Assembly (NCBI GenBank): GCA_022616275.1
Contig: JAKEFB010000261.1
Span: forward strand, 1-64,000
Direction: 5' to 3'
DNA length: 64,000 nt
From: Chloroflexota bacterium
GTDB lineage: Bacteria; Chloroflexota; Anaerolineae; Promineifilales; Promineifilaceae
The notes beneath the pieces are model-generated. The model was not told the origin of the DNA. It saw nothing but the letters and a program-made list of their open reading frames with translations, and did no database searches. This document shows, one piece after another, positions 51,808-60,963 of the stretch (position 1 is the first letter of the stretch; every line of letters starts with the position of its first letter). The translations under genes were made by a program, and so were the position numbers.

Positions 51808-51836
51808 TTGACATCCTTTTCGAATGTTAACATAGT
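51808..51836 (+). promoter_or_regulatory. Promoter of the oligosaccharide transport operon
   Basis: TTGACA (51808-51813), 17 bases, then CATAGT (51831-51836). The start point would be near 51843, at the first CGAACGTTCG operator, leaving a leader of about 465 bases before the first intact gene. Confidence 0.6.
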
Positions 51837-51842
51837 TAAGGG

Positions 51843-51864
51843 CGAACGTTCGGGCGAACGTTCG
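51843..51864. promoter_or_regulatory. Two tandem operators (CGAACGTTCG)
   Basis: The 10-base palindrome CGAACGTTCG occurs at 51843-51852 and 51855-51864, 12 bases apart. Only the central ACGT is shared with the AACACGTGTT operators upstream, so they may serve a different LacI protein, perhaps the one now broken at 51889. Confidence 0.75.
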
Positions 51865-51888
51865 GGCAGGGTGTTCAGCTGGAGTTAA

Positions 51889-52071
51889 GGGAAGAGGTTT
51901 GACGTGCTACAAGCCGCCGAGACGCCATTTGACGCTGGCTGGGTGGTGCGCGGGGCCGATTCGGCCGAGACAGGGGCTAGAGGTATTCACTCTTTCTTAT
52001 CCTTGCCCGGCCACCGTCGCCCTTCGGCCGTGGTCTGCGTCAGTGATCAAATTGCCAGCGGATTTCGTTAA
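51889..52071 (+). pseudogene. Fragment of a second LacI-family regulator
   Basis: Within the operon leader, the frame KRFDVLQAAETPFDAGWVVR then GIHSFLSLPGHRRPSAVVCV, SDQIASGF matches the middle of the LacI sensor domain (compare PPTAVFVASDVVAFG in the intact regulator). The HTH part and the last third are missing; the frame ends at TAA (52069-52071). It explains much of the long leader. Confidence 0.7.
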
Positions 52072-52307
52072 AACCAAAGTTGGTTATCCGAGAGTCGAGT
52101 TAGCTAAAAAGAGCTGGCAGGCTCACATCTCTCGTACTCAGGAAGTGTGCCGTCTGGCATTTTAACTCCAGTGGTGTGGTTAGCAATAGAGCGTGGAGAT
52201 TCGACCCAAAGGAGGTGATACCCGACATTCATAACGCAAGATGATTTCTTGAAGAAATACTGTCTAACTGTTGGCAACATTTTTGCCTTGTTTTGGAGGA
52301 GAAACTC
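52072..52307 (+). other. Leader of the transport operon with a perfect Shine-Dalgarno sequence
   Basis: No gene is seen. AAAGGAGGTGAT at 52208-52219 is the full complement of the usual 16S rRNA 3' end, but no ATG, GTG or TTG stands at a workable distance. The true ribosome site for the binding protein is GGAGGAGA just before 52308. Confidence 0.5.
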
Positions 52308-54368
52308 ATGAAAAGGTCTTGGTTTAGTCTACTGTGTCTGATTTTGGCGCTGCTCCTGATTGTTGCCTGTAGTAGCGGCGATCAGGATGCGACGCCAGCG
52401 GCGACCGAAGCCCCGCCGGCCGAAGAAGAGGAAGCCGCAAACGAAAACACCGGCGGAGCCATTGAAGCTGGTGAATCGGAGACCGAGGAAGAGGCGGTGG
52501 AAATCGCCGAGTTCCACCAGGCGCCCATGCTCGACGACATGGATCTGCCGCCGGTGGAAGAGCGCCTGCCTGTGGACGTTCAGGTTGTTGAACCGGTCGG
52601 CGGCGTCATTGGTGAATACGGCGGCACCTGGTTTGCCGTCACCGGGGATGGCGCCGGTCTCGGCAACATCAAGATGAAGCTGTACGATCCGCCCATCCGC
52701 TGGAAACCGGATTACACCGGTTACGAGCCCGGCCTGGCCAAGGGGTTCGAATGGTCAGACGACGGGACCGAATTTACCATGCACTTCCGCGAGGGAGTCC
52801 GGTGGTCTGATGGCGAGCCGTTTACCATGGAAGATATGAGGTTCTGGTGGGAAGACCTGGCCGTGAACGAGGACTACAAGGTCATCCAGGTCCCCTGGTG
52901 GGGCTTTAATTCCGACGGCACACCCATGGAGGTGACCTTCCCCGACGATTACACCATGGTCATGAAGTGGGACACGCCGCAGTGGGTGACGCCTTACATC
53001 ATCGCCCAGGGCTTCTGGGAATGGGAACCGCTGATGAAACCGAGGCACTACCTGGAGCAGTTCCATCCCACCTATAACCCCGACGCCACCTTTGAAGAAC
53101 TGGAAGCCATGGACAAATGGTGGCAGAACCCCGACTATCCTAGTCTCTTTGCCTGGCACGTCGAATCGTTCGAAGCGGGCGCGCGCACGGTCTTTGTCCG
53201 CAACCCGTATTACTGGAAGGTAGACACGGAAGGCAACCAACTACCCTACATTGACCGCCTGGACGTGTCTATTATCCCGGATCCCGAAGTGCGCCTGTTG
53301 GAACTTTCGCAGGGCAAATACACTTCCTTCCGTGGCAGTGACGACCCCAACACCATCCCGTTCCTGGCCGAACAGGCCGAGGCCGGCGGCTACCATCTGG
53401 CGACGGGCTGGATGAACGGCGCTGGTGGCTGGCCTTGCTGGCTGATTAACCAGAACTATCCAGGCACGAAGGAGGATGCTACCGAAGTAGACCAGGAAAT
53501 CGGTGATCTGTTGCGGGACAAGAATTTCCGCCAGGGCATCTCTCATGCTATGAACCGGCAGCGGCTTATTGACGTGGCCTGGGGCGGCATCGGCACGGCC
53601 CAACAGTCAACGATTAGCCCGCAGTCGTGGCACTTCGCCAGTCCGGAGGGGAAGGCAGTCTTCGAGGAATGGCAACAAGCCTACACTGAGTACGATCCCG
53701 ACAAAGCCAACGAGTTGCTGGATGCGGCCGGTATGGTAGATGCCGACGGCGATGGCTGGCGCGACCTGCCTAGCGGTGAACCGTTCCAACTCATTCTGGA
53801 CCTGGGCGACTGGGGTGGTCAGCAGGTATCGGAAAACTCCACCGAGTCGTTTGCTGGCGACCTGAATGAGGTCGGTATCAACGTGCTCATCAACCCCCTG
53901 ATAGGGCAACCGGATTGGGACTTGCGCCAGAAGCAAGGCCTGTACATGCTGCGCAACTGCCACGCCTCCGAGGTGGACCTCTGGACCTATCCAGACTGGG
54001 TCTTCCCGATGCGTAACGAACGCGCCTGGCCAATGGAAGGCTGGTGGCGCCAGACCGGCGGCGAAGAAGGCTGGCAACCGGAGGAAGGTAGCCCGGCCGC
54101 CCGGCTGCAAGCTTTGTACGACCAGGGTGCCTCTGAACCCGATGTAAACCGGCGGCACGAAATCGTCTGGGAGGCCATTCGCATTCACATCGAGGAAGGC
54201 CCCTTCGTCCTGGGCGCCGCCGGCGACCAGCCCATGCCGGTGGTCATTCAGAATAACTTCTGCAACGTGCCGGACTCGGGTATCCTCGGCCCCTGGGCGC
54301 CCGGCAGTCCTGGCAATATGAATCCCTCACAATTCTGGATCAATGAGGGCGAAGACAGTTGCCCGTAG
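52308..54368 (+). CDS. Dpp/Opp-type ABC transporter substrate-binding lipoprotein
   Basis: Family 5 solute-binding protein of 686 residues, larger than the usual 500-600. The signal peptide ends in a lipobox (LLLIVAC, Cys21), then an acidic Glu/Ala-rich linker, then the SBP_bac_5 domain: GLAKGFEWSDDGTEFTMHFR, EGVRWSDGEPFTMEDM, and the late DKNFRQGISHAMNRQRLID. The ATG has GGAGGAGA upstream. Downstream glycosidases suggest that the ligand is an oligosaccharide, as known for several such transporters in Thermotoga, and not a peptide. This is inference from context. Confidence 0.9.
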   Translation: MKRSWFSLLCLILALLLIVACSSGDQDATPAATEAPPAEEEEAANENTGGAIEAGESETEEEAVEIAEFHQAPMLDDMDLPPVEERLPVDVQVVEPVGGVIGEYGGTWFAVTGDGAGLGNIKMKLYDPPIRWKPDYTGYEPGLAKGFEWSDDGTEFTMHFREGVRWSDGEPFTMEDMRFWWEDLAVNEDYKVIQVPWWGFNSDGTPMEVTFPDDYTMVMKWDTPQWVTPYIIAQGFWEWEPLMKPRHYLEQFHPTYNPDATFEELEAMDKWWQNPDYPSLFAWHVESFEAGARTVFVRNPYYWKVDTEGNQLPYIDRLDVSIIPDPEVRLLELSQGKYTSFRGSDDPNTIPFLAEQAEAGGYHLATGWMNGAGGWPCWLINQNYPGTKEDATEVDQEIGDLLRDKNFRQGISHAMNRQRLIDVAWGGIGTAQQSTISPQSWHFASPEGKAVFEEWQQAYTEYDPDKANELLDAAGMVDADGDGWRDLPSGEPFQLILDLGDWGGQQVSENSTESFAGDLNEVGINVLINPLIGQPDWDLRQKQGLYMLRNCHASEVDLWTYPDWVFPMRNERAWPMEGWWRQTGGEEGWQPEEGSPAARLQALYDQGASEPDVNRRHEIVWEAIRIHIEEGPFVLGAAGDQPMPVVIQNNFCNVPDSGILGPWAPGSPGNMNPSQFWINEGEDSCP

Positions 54369-54385
54369 TTTGAATTAAGGACGTG

Positions 54386-54419
54386 TTTGTAGGGGCGGTT
54401 CGCAAACCGCCCCTACAAA
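54386..54419. repeat. REP-like perfect 15-bp hairpin inside the operon
   Basis: TTTGTAGGGGCGGTT (54386-54400), loop CGCA, then the exact complement (54405-54419). It lies between the binding-protein gene and the first permease gene, where such hairpins often stabilise the upstream message or reduce downstream transcription. Confidence 0.88.
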
Positions 54420-54440
54420 ACGTTCTTACAGGAGGTTATC

Positions 54441-55427
54441 ATGGCTGCTTTCCTGATACGGCGCATTACCTATGCGGTGGTGATGCTGGTGCTGGTTTCT
54501 TTTGTCAGTTTCCTGATCATCCAATTGCCGCCGGGCGATTTCCTGACCCAGAAGATAGCGGAACTACAAGCCCGAGGGGATCGCAGCGCCGACGCGCGGG
54601 TCGAGGAGTACCGGGTGCGCTATGGCCTGGACCAACCTCTGCTTACCCAATATTGGATTTGGGCCAGCAATTTTGTCCAGGGGGACTTTGGCGAGTCCTT
54701 TCAATACGAGCGCCCGGTGGCCGAGCTACTTGGCCAGCGCCTGGGCTTGACGGTGGTTCTGACCATAGCCACTATTGCGGTGGTCTGGCTGATTGCCATT
54801 CCCCTGGGGGTCTATTCGGCCGTGAACCAGTACTCGCTCGGGGACCAGCTCCTGACGACGCTTAGCTTTCTGGGCCTGGGAATGCCCGGTTTCTTGCTGG
54901 CCCTGTTGGTGCTCTACGTGGCCGTTGTCGTACTGGGCCAGGATGTGGTCGGGCTTTTTTCACGGGATTTTCAAGATGCGCCGTGGAGCCTGGCTAAGGT
55001 AGTAGACCTGCTCAAGCATCTGTGGGTGCCGGCTATCATTGGCGGGGTCACCGGTACGGCCGGCCTGATGCGCATAATGCGTGGCAATTTACTGGACACC
55101 CTGGGCCAACCCTTCGTCGAGGCGGCCCGCGCCCGTGGTCTGAAAAACAGAACGGTCACCTGGCGGCACGCGGTGCGCATGGCCATCAACCCGCTCATCG
55201 TCATTCTGGGTACGGATGCCTTGCCATCTATTATCGGCGGCAATGCCCTGGTGGAGATTGTTCTCAATCTGCCGACCATGGGCCCGCTGTACATCAATGC
55301 CCTGTTGCGGCAGGATATGTTTATGGCCGGTACGGTGCTGGTCTTTATCGTCCTTCTGCTGCTGGTCGGGAGTATTCTGGCTGACCTGGCTTTAGCCTGG
55401 GTGGACCCCCGCATCCGCCTGGAATAA
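54441..55427 (+). CDS. ABC transporter permease (DppB type)
   Basis: Inner-membrane permease of 328 residues with about six membrane segments. The N-terminal BPD_transp_1_N block (RRITYAVVMLVLVSFVSFLI, YGLDQPLLTQYWIW) and the EAA loop near ARARGLKNRTVTWRHAVRMA identify the DppB/OppB family. ACAGGAGG precedes the ATG. It follows the binding-protein gene after the REP-like hairpin and would pair with the DppC-type permease that follows. Confidence 0.93.
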   Translation: MAAFLIRRITYAVVMLVLVSFVSFLIIQLPPGDFLTQKIAELQARGDRSADARVEEYRVRYGLDQPLLTQYWIWASNFVQGDFGESFQYERPVAELLGQRLGLTVVLTIATIAVVWLIAIPLGVYSAVNQYSLGDQLLTTLSFLGLGMPGFLLALLVLYVAVVVLGQDVVGLFSRDFQDAPWSLAKVVDLLKHLWVPAIIGGVTGTAGLMRIMRGNLLDTLGQPFVEAARARGLKNRTVTWRHAVRMAINPLIVILGTDALPSIIGGNALVEIVLNLPTMGPLYINALLRQDMFMAGTVLVFIVLLLLVGSILADLALAWVDPRIRLE

Positions 55428-55484
55428 GCATTCATTCGTAACCAATATGGACAAATTGCGAATGCCTGGCATGAGGTGAACACC

Positions 55485-56825
55485 ATGAGCGATGAAAAAG
55501 ACGACGAATTAGATGATGTAGACATCGAGGGCAAAGATCGGGAAATCCTGGAAGGGTACGAGACGAAGGTCGAGACGGCGAAGGAAGGCGCCATTAAACC
55601 GCTGGCCCCACCGGACCCCCTGGCTGCCCCACCGCTGCCCACCGAGGCGCGCCCCGAAGCTTCGCCGGAGCAGTTTGCCGCCGAAGCTCTGGCCGCCGGA
55701 GAGCCGGCCACGCCTCCGCCTCCGGGCCGGCAACAAATCAGCCAGAGTTATTGGAGCCTAGTCTGGTGGAAGTTCAGAAAGAACCGCCTGGCTATCGTCG
55801 GCGGTATTTTGATTCTAACATTTTACCTGGTCTGCGTGGTCTTTCCTGAATTTTTTGCTCCCTACTCGGCGGCGCGAGAGTCGCCGTTTCTGGAAGCCCC
55901 GCTGACCCGGCCGCACTTTTTTGACGCCGAAGGCAATTTCCATCTCCGGCCCTTTGTCTATGGGCTGGAGGGGGAGATAGACCAGGCCACCCGCACCCGG
56001 ACGTTTACCATAGACACCACCAAACAATACCCCATCCACTTTCTTGTGCCGGCCGAAGAATACAAGTTATTAGGTTTAATTCCCATGAAGCGCCACCTGT
56101 TTGGCACCGACCCGAACGACTCCGAGGCCAACATTTTTATGATGGGCACGGATCGCCTGGGACGCGACTTCTTCTCGCGCATCATTCATGGCGGCCGTAT
56201 CTCGCTGACCATCGGCCTGGTAGGAGTGAGCATGACCCTCTTTTTAGGAACGGTCCTGGGCGCCGTTTCCGGCTATTATGGTGGCGTGGTGGATACGATC
56301 ATCCAACGGACGACCGAGTTTTTGACCGCTTTTCCACGCGAACCCCTCTTTTTGGCCCTGGCCGCGGCCATCCCTGTAGACTGGCCGCACACCCGGACCT
56401 TTTTCATGATTACCTTCCTGCTGGCTTTTATCAGTTGGGGTGGCCTGGCCCGGCAGGTACGTAGCCTGGTCCTCTCCGGCCGGGAGAACCAATACGTCCT
56501 GGCGGCTCAAAGCTTTGGCGCCAGCGACCGGCGTATCATCTTCCGCCACCTCATTCCCAGCACCATGAGCCACGTCATCGTCATCAGCACCCTGGCTATT
56601 CCCGGAATGATTCTGTTGGAAACGGCCTTGAGTTTCCTGGGTCTGGGCCTGCAAGCGCCGGTGGTAAGTTGGGGTGTGCTGTTGAATGAAGGTGGCACTC
56701 TCCGGGCTATTCGCTTTGCGCCACACCTGCTGCTGATCGTGCCCTTTATTATTGTGGCTGTCCTGGCCTTCAACATGCTCGGGGATGGTCTGCGTGACGC
56801 GATGGATCCCTATAGCGGCCGTTAA
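55485..56825 (+). CDS. ABC transporter permease (DppC type) with long acidic N-terminus
   Basis: Permease of about 446 residues. The first 85 are acidic and Pro/Ala-rich (cytoplasmic), longer than in typical DppC of about 300; then a membrane segment, an extra periplasmic loop of about 90 residues, and the transport domain with TDRLGRDFFSRIIHGGRISL and the EAA loop AAQSFGASDRRIIFRHLIP. The ATG at 55485 has GAGGTG upstream. It partners the DppB-type permease. Confidence 0.92.
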   Translation: MSDEKDDELDDVDIEGKDREILEGYETKVETAKEGAIKPLAPPDPLAAPPLPTEARPEASPEQFAAEALAAGEPATPPPPGRQQISQSYWSLVWWKFRKNRLAIVGGILILTFYLVCVVFPEFFAPYSAARESPFLEAPLTRPHFFDAEGNFHLRPFVYGLEGEIDQATRTRTFTIDTTKQYPIHFLVPAEEYKLLGLIPMKRHLFGTDPNDSEANIFMMGTDRLGRDFFSRIIHGGRISLTIGLVGVSMTLFLGTVLGAVSGYYGGVVDTIIQRTTEFLTAFPREPLFLALAAAIPVDWPHTRTFFMITFLLAFISWGGLARQVRSLVLSGRENQYVLAAQSFGASDRRIIFRHLIPSTMSHVIVISTLAIPGMILLETALSFLGLGLQAPVVSWGVLLNEGGTLRAIRFAPHLLLIVPFIIVAVLAFNMLGDGLRDAMDPYSGR

Positions 56826-56830
56826 TGTAA

Positions 56831-56849
56831 AACGATTTACAAAATCGTT
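56831..56849. promoter_or_regulatory. 8-3-8 dyad between the permease and ATPase genes
   Basis: AACGATTT-ACA-AAATCGTT, preceded by GTAA. It resembles the dyad at 39556-39574. It may be a small hairpin or a binding site. Confidence 0.5.
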
Positions 56850-56873
56850 CGACGAGAGATGGAGGATTTTGTT

Positions 56874-58001
56874 ATGGAAAAGAGTGAGCCACTTGTAGAA
56901 GTGAAGGATCTCAGGATTCATTTCGATGTGCGCGATGGCGTCGTGAAGGCGGTGGATGGGTTCAATGTCGAGATCAACCGTGGCCAGACGGTCGGTGTCA
57001 TTGGTGAAAGTGGCTGCGGCAAATCTATGACCGCCAAAGCCATCATGAATATGGTGCCCAGGAATGGTAAGATGACGGGGGAGATTATCTTCCACCGTAA
57101 AATGGCTGAAGATGGTCAAAGTACCATGGTGGAGGAGGTGCGTATAGACCAGTTGGACCCAGATGGGGATGAGATTCGTAAGATCCGTGGTGGGCACATT
57201 GCCATGATCTTCCAGGAGCCGATGAGTTCCCTGACCCCTGTCTATACGGCCGGTTTCCACATTTTGGAAGCGGTCCATTTGCACCGCTTCATACCCGGCG
57301 AGACGATTGGCGATACAATGACCCGCAACATCCAGAAAAAGCGCGATGTGACCGATGCGGAAGCGAAGGAAATTGCCGTTGATATGCTGCGCCGGGTGGG
57401 GATTCCCAGGCCAGAACAACGAGTAGACAGTTATCCGCACCAGTTGAGCGGCGGGCAGCGGCAGCGGGTCATGATCGCCGTGGCCCTTTCCACCCACCCC
57501 GATTTGTTGATTGCCGATGAGCCGACGACGGCCCTGGACGTCTCTATCGAGGCCCAAATCCTGGATCTCATGCGCGAACTGCAGGAAACAGTCCATATGG
57601 CCATCCTGTTCATTACCCACAATCTGGGTGTGGTCGCCGAGATGGCCGATGAGATCGTGGTCATGTATATGGGTAAAGAGGTGGAGAAAGCGAAAACCGT
57701 TGATCTATTCCAGGACCCCAAGCACCCCTACACCCGCGCTTTACTGGCCTCGATTCCCCACGTGGGCGAGAAAAGCGAGGAGGAGTTAGCCACCATTAAA
57801 GGCATGGTGCCTAGCCCCTTTAACCTGCCCTCCGCTTGCGTTTTTCACCCCCGTTGTCCAGAGTTCATGCCAGGAAAATGTGACCGGATTCCCCCGAAGT
57901 TTGGGCAGATAGGCGAGGATCGCTGGGTACGTTGTTTGTTATACGACGCAAGTTGGCCAGATACGGCCGAAGCGCAAGCCATAAAGGCCGCAGGAGATTA
58001 A
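56874..58001 (+). CDS. ABC transporter ATP-binding protein (DppD type)
   Basis: ATPase of about 375 residues. Walker A GESGCGKS (44-51), signature [15 protein letters not shown], Walker [14 protein letters not shown] and the H-loop region FITHNLGV are complete. The C-terminal oligopeptide-transporter extension has a [15 protein letters not shown] cluster of cysteines, found in Dpp/Opp ATPases, some of which bind an Fe-S cluster. I chose the ATG at 56874 because GGAGG lies eight bases upstream. Confidence 0.93.
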   Translation: MEKSEPLVEVKDLRIHFDVRDGVVKAVDGFNVEINRGQTVGVIGESGCGKSMTAKAIMNMVPRNGKMTGEIIFHRKMAEDGQSTMVEEVRIDQLDPDGDEIRKIRGGHIAMIFQEPMSSLTPVYTAGFHILEAVHLHRFIPGETIGDTMTRNIQKKRDVTDAEAKEIAVDMLRRVGIPRPEQRVDSYPHQLSGGQRQRVMIAVALSTHPDLLIADEPTTALDVSIEAQILDLMRELQETVHMAILFITHNLGVVAEMADEIVVMYMGKEVEKAKTVDLFQDPKHPYTRALLASIPHVGEKSEEELATIKGMVPSPFNLPSACVFHPRCPEFMPGKCDRIPPKFGQIGEDRWVRCLLYDASWPDTAEAQAIKAAGD

Positions 58002-58018
58002 ATAAGGAAGGGGTAACT

Positions 58019-59059
58019 ATGGTCGAAAACGGACAACAAAACGAGGATATCTTACTCGAAGTCACGGGGTTAAAGAAATATTTCCCAATCACGGCCGGCT
58101 TGATGCGACGGACGGTCGGATACGTCAAGGCCGTGGATGATATCAATTTCTATGTCCGCAACGGCGAGGCGTTAGGGCTGGTGGGCGAAAGTGGCTGTGG
58201 CAAAACGACTGCCGGCCGCTCGGCATTGCGCCTGATTGAGCCGACGGACGGCCAGGTACTTTTCCGTTCACGCCGGTTATCGGGCGGTAAGAAGCCGGAA
58301 CTGATCAATATCATGGAGCTGGACAAGGAACAGTTGAAGTTGGTGCGCCAGGACATCTCCATGATTTTCCAGGACCCGGTTAATTCGCTTAACCCCCGCA
58401 TGAGCGTCTACGACATCATCACCGAGCCACTGGCGATTCATGGGAAAATGGGGCCGAACACGGAGGAGTTCGTCATTCAACTGCTGGAGCGCGTCGGGAT
58501 GCGGCCGGAGCACATCCGCCGCTACCCGCACGAATTTTCCGGTGGACAGCGGCAGCGGATTGGCATTGCTCGCTCGCTGGCTTTAAACCCCCAGCTCATC
58601 ATTTGTGATGAGCCTGTCTCGGCGCTGGACGTATCGGTGCAGGCCCAGACCTTGAATCTACTCAAGGACCTGCAGCGCGACCTTAACCTCTCTTACATCT
58701 TCGTCGCCCACGACTTGAGCGTTGTCCAGCATATCTCTGACCGTGTGGCTGTCATGTACGTGGGTAAGATTATGGAGATGGCCGACGCCAACGAGTTGTA
58801 TCAGCATCCACAGCACCCCTACACTGAAGCCCTCATGTCGGCCGTACCCAAGCCTGATCCTACGCGCAAGCGGGAGCGCATCCTGATGCAGGGTGACGTG
58901 GCTGACCCATCCAATCCACCGCCCGGCTGCCTGTTCCATACCCGCTGCCGCTATGTTCAGGAGCGCTGCAAAACCGAAGTGCCCGCGTTCCGGGAGATCA
59001 AGCCTAATCACTATGCGGCCTGCCATTTTTCGGAGGTATTAGAGCTGCGCGGCGTGTAG
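58019..59059 (+). CDS. ABC transporter ATP-binding protein (DppF type)
   Basis: ATPase of about 346 residues. Walker [10 protein letters not shown], signature [17 protein letters not shown], Walker [14 protein letters not shown] and the H-loop FVAHDLSV are present; the C-terminal cysteine block is [14 protein letters not shown]. It would form a heterodimer with the DppD-type protein. The ATG at 58019 has AGGAAGGGG upstream; an in-frame start at 57932 lies inside the previous gene. Confidence 0.93.
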   Translation: MVENGQQNEDILLEVTGLKKYFPITAGLMRRTVGYVKAVDDINFYVRNGEALGLVGESGCGKTTAGRSALRLIEPTDGQVLFRSRRLSGGKKPELINIMELDKEQLKLVRQDISMIFQDPVNSLNPRMSVYDIITEPLAIHGKMGPNTEEFVIQLLERVGMRPEHIRRYPHEFSGGQRQRIGIARSLALNPQLIICDEPVSALDVSVQAQTLNLLKDLQRDLNLSYIFVAHDLSVVQHISDRVAVMYVGKIMEMADANELYQHPQHPYTEALMSAVPKPDPTRKRERILMQGDVADPSNPPPGCLFHTRCRYVQERCKTEVPAFREIKPNHYAACHFSEVLELRGV

Positions 59060-59062
59060 GGG

Positions 59063-59171
59063 GTGTAAAACGCACCCAGAGAGGGAGAGAGTACGATACG
59101 CGGCTCATAAAAGCATGCAGCGCGCCATGAACTGGTGTAAAACGCATCCAGAGAGGAAGAGAGTACGATAC
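59063..59171. repeat. Pair of 37-base direct repeats upstream of the GH13 gene
   Basis: 59063-59099 and 59135-59171 are nearly identical (GTGTAAAACGCA...GAGAGTACGATAC, two mismatches), 72 bases apart. The segment between them is unique. They sit in the only sizeable gap of the operon. Confidence 0.85.
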
Positions 59172-59229
59172 CCCGTCTCCACTACTGGGATATGGTCTGG
59201 CTGGAACAGTAACCTTTGGAGGAGCTTTG

Positions 59230-60963
59230 ATGAAAAAACTGGCGTGGTGGCAGACGGCCGTCTTTTACCAGATATATCCGCGCAGCTTTGCCGATGGCAA
59301 TGGCGATGGTATTGGCGATTTCCAGGGGATGATCGCCCGTCTGGACTACCTGCAAGAGCTGGGTATAGACGCTCTCTGGCTTTCCCCATTTTATCCATCG
59401 CCCCAGTTCGATTGCGGTTACGATATAGCCGATTATACGGGCGTCGCCCCGGAATATGGCACGCTGGACGACTTCAAAGAGTTTTTAGAGGGCGCCCACC
59501 GGCGTGGCATCCGCGTCATCCTCGACCTGGTGTTGAACCACACCTCTGACCAGCACACCTGGTTCCAGGAATCCCGTTCTAGCCGCGACAACGCCAGGCG
59601 TGACTGGTACGTGTGGCAGGACGGCCGCCAGGGTGGCCCACCTAACAACTGGCACGCCGTCTTCAGCGACTCGGCCTGGGAATACGACCCGGCCACCGAT
59701 CAGTATTACTACCATTTCTTTTTTAAGGAGCAGCCCGATCTGAACTGGCGTAATCCTCAGGTAAAGCAGGCAATGTTTGACGCCGCGCGCTTTTGGTTAG
59801 ATTTGGGTGTGGACGGCTTCCGGCTCGATGCTATCGGCACAATTTTTGAAGATCCGGCCCTGACTGACCACACGGCCGCGCTGACCCAGCGCGAGTTGTT
59901 CCGCGCATCGCAGGCTGCTCAGTCCGAGGTACCCGATAAAGAAACGGCCGCCTATCTGGCCGAACAATGGCGACGGGTGTTCCAACAACAAATAGACCGG
60001 CCTGGCGTTCACGAATTGATGCAAGAACTGCGGGCGCTTGCGGACGAATATGATGACCGCGTCCTGGTAGGAGAAACGGACGAAATTAGCTATTACGGCG
60101 ATGGCCAGAATGAGCTGCATCTGGTTTTCAATTTCCCCTTGATGCGTACGCCGAGGCTCACACCCGCCTGGGTACGGGCCAACCAACAAGAACGGCTGGC
60201 GGCGCTGCCACCCGGGGCCTGGCCGTGTAATACGCTGGGCAATCACGATTCGCCGCGCCTTTACAGCCGTTACGGCGATGGTCAAAACAACGAGGCCCTG
60301 GCCCGGCTCCATCTGGCCCTCATGCTGGCCCTGCCGGGCACGCCGTTCCTTTACAACGGCGAGGAAATCGGTATGAGCGATTGGGCCCTGGCGGAAATCG
60401 GGCAGTTTCGGGACAACCTGGCTGTCTGGATGTACCGGGTGGCGACAACCGAATTTGGCGTTCCTGCAGCCGAGGCGTTGGCCATCACTAACAACTCCGG
60501 CCGGGATAAGTGCCGTACGCCGATGCAATGGGCGAACGCCGCCAACGCCGGTTTCAGCCCAGCCGGCGTGCAAACCTGGTTACCGGTGAACCCCAATTAT
60601 GCCCAGGGGATAAACCTGGCCGACCAGTTGGACGATCCTGCTTCCTTGCTCAACTTTTACCGCCGCCTGCTGCGCCTGCGCCGGCAGACCCCGGCGTTGA
60701 TAGCCGGTGACTACCAACCGTTGCATGAAACGGCCGTAGATTACCTGGCCTTCCTGCGTCAGACAGAGGGACAAAGTTGCCTGGTGGTGTTGAATATGTC
60801 CGGCCACTCTCATAGGCTAAGTTTCGACCTGGATACGGATAACCTTCGCCCTCTCTATTCTAACCAGACACGCCAAGGCAGCGGCGATGACCCGTCCCAG
60901 TTGGCAATCGCTCCCTTTGAGATTTACATAGCTCACTGTTGGCCACAGGGGAGAACAGGATGA
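59230..60963 (+). CDS. GH13 alpha-glucosidase-like enzyme
   Basis: Cytoplasmic enzyme of 577 residues, oligo-1,6-glucosidase/alpha-glucosidase type. It begins WWQTAVFYQIYPRSFADGNG (a GH13 hallmark); catalytic residues are Asp200 (DGFRLDAIG), Glu282 (LVGETDEIS) and Asp340 (LGNHDSPRL). Substrate would be alpha-linked gluco-oligosaccharides such as isomaltose or maltose. The ATG at 59230 has GGAGGAG seven bases upstream. Its TGA overlaps the ATG of the GH1 gene. Confidence 0.92.
   Translation: MKKLAWWQTAVFYQIYPRSFADGNGDGIGDFQGMIARLDYLQELGIDALWLSPFYPSPQFDCGYDIADYTGVAPEYGTLDDFKEFLEGAHRRGIRVILDLVLNHTSDQHTWFQESRSSRDNARRDWYVWQDGRQGGPPNNWHAVFSDSAWEYDPATDQYYYHFFFKEQPDLNWRNPQVKQAMFDAARFWLDLGVDGFRLDAIGTIFEDPALTDHTAALTQRELFRASQAAQSEVPDKETAAYLAEQWRRVFQQQIDRPGVHELMQELRALADEYDDRVLVGETDEISYYGDGQNELHLVFNFPLMRTPRLTPAWVRANQQERLAALPPGAWPCNTLGNHDSPRLYSRYGDGQNNEALARLHLALMLALPGTPFLYNGEEIGMSDWALAEIGQFRDNLAVWMYRVATTEFGVPAAEALAITNNSGRDKCRTPMQWANAANAGFSPAGVQTWLPVNPNYAQGINLADQLDDPASLLNFYRRLLRLRRQTPALIAGDYQPLHETAVDYLAFLRQTEGQSCLVVLNMSGHSHRLSFDLDTDNLRPLYSNQTRQGSGDDPSQLAIAPFEIYIAHCWPQGRTG

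Noticed and set aside
51899-52165. 88-codon frame starting TTG in the transport leader
   Set aside because: Its protein is featureless; the overlapping +2 frame holds a recognisable LacI fragment instead.
52308-59059. Dipeptide transport operon
   Set aside because: The subunits are Dpp/Opp type by sequence, but LacI control and two glycosidases make oligosaccharide uptake more likely; left as inference.
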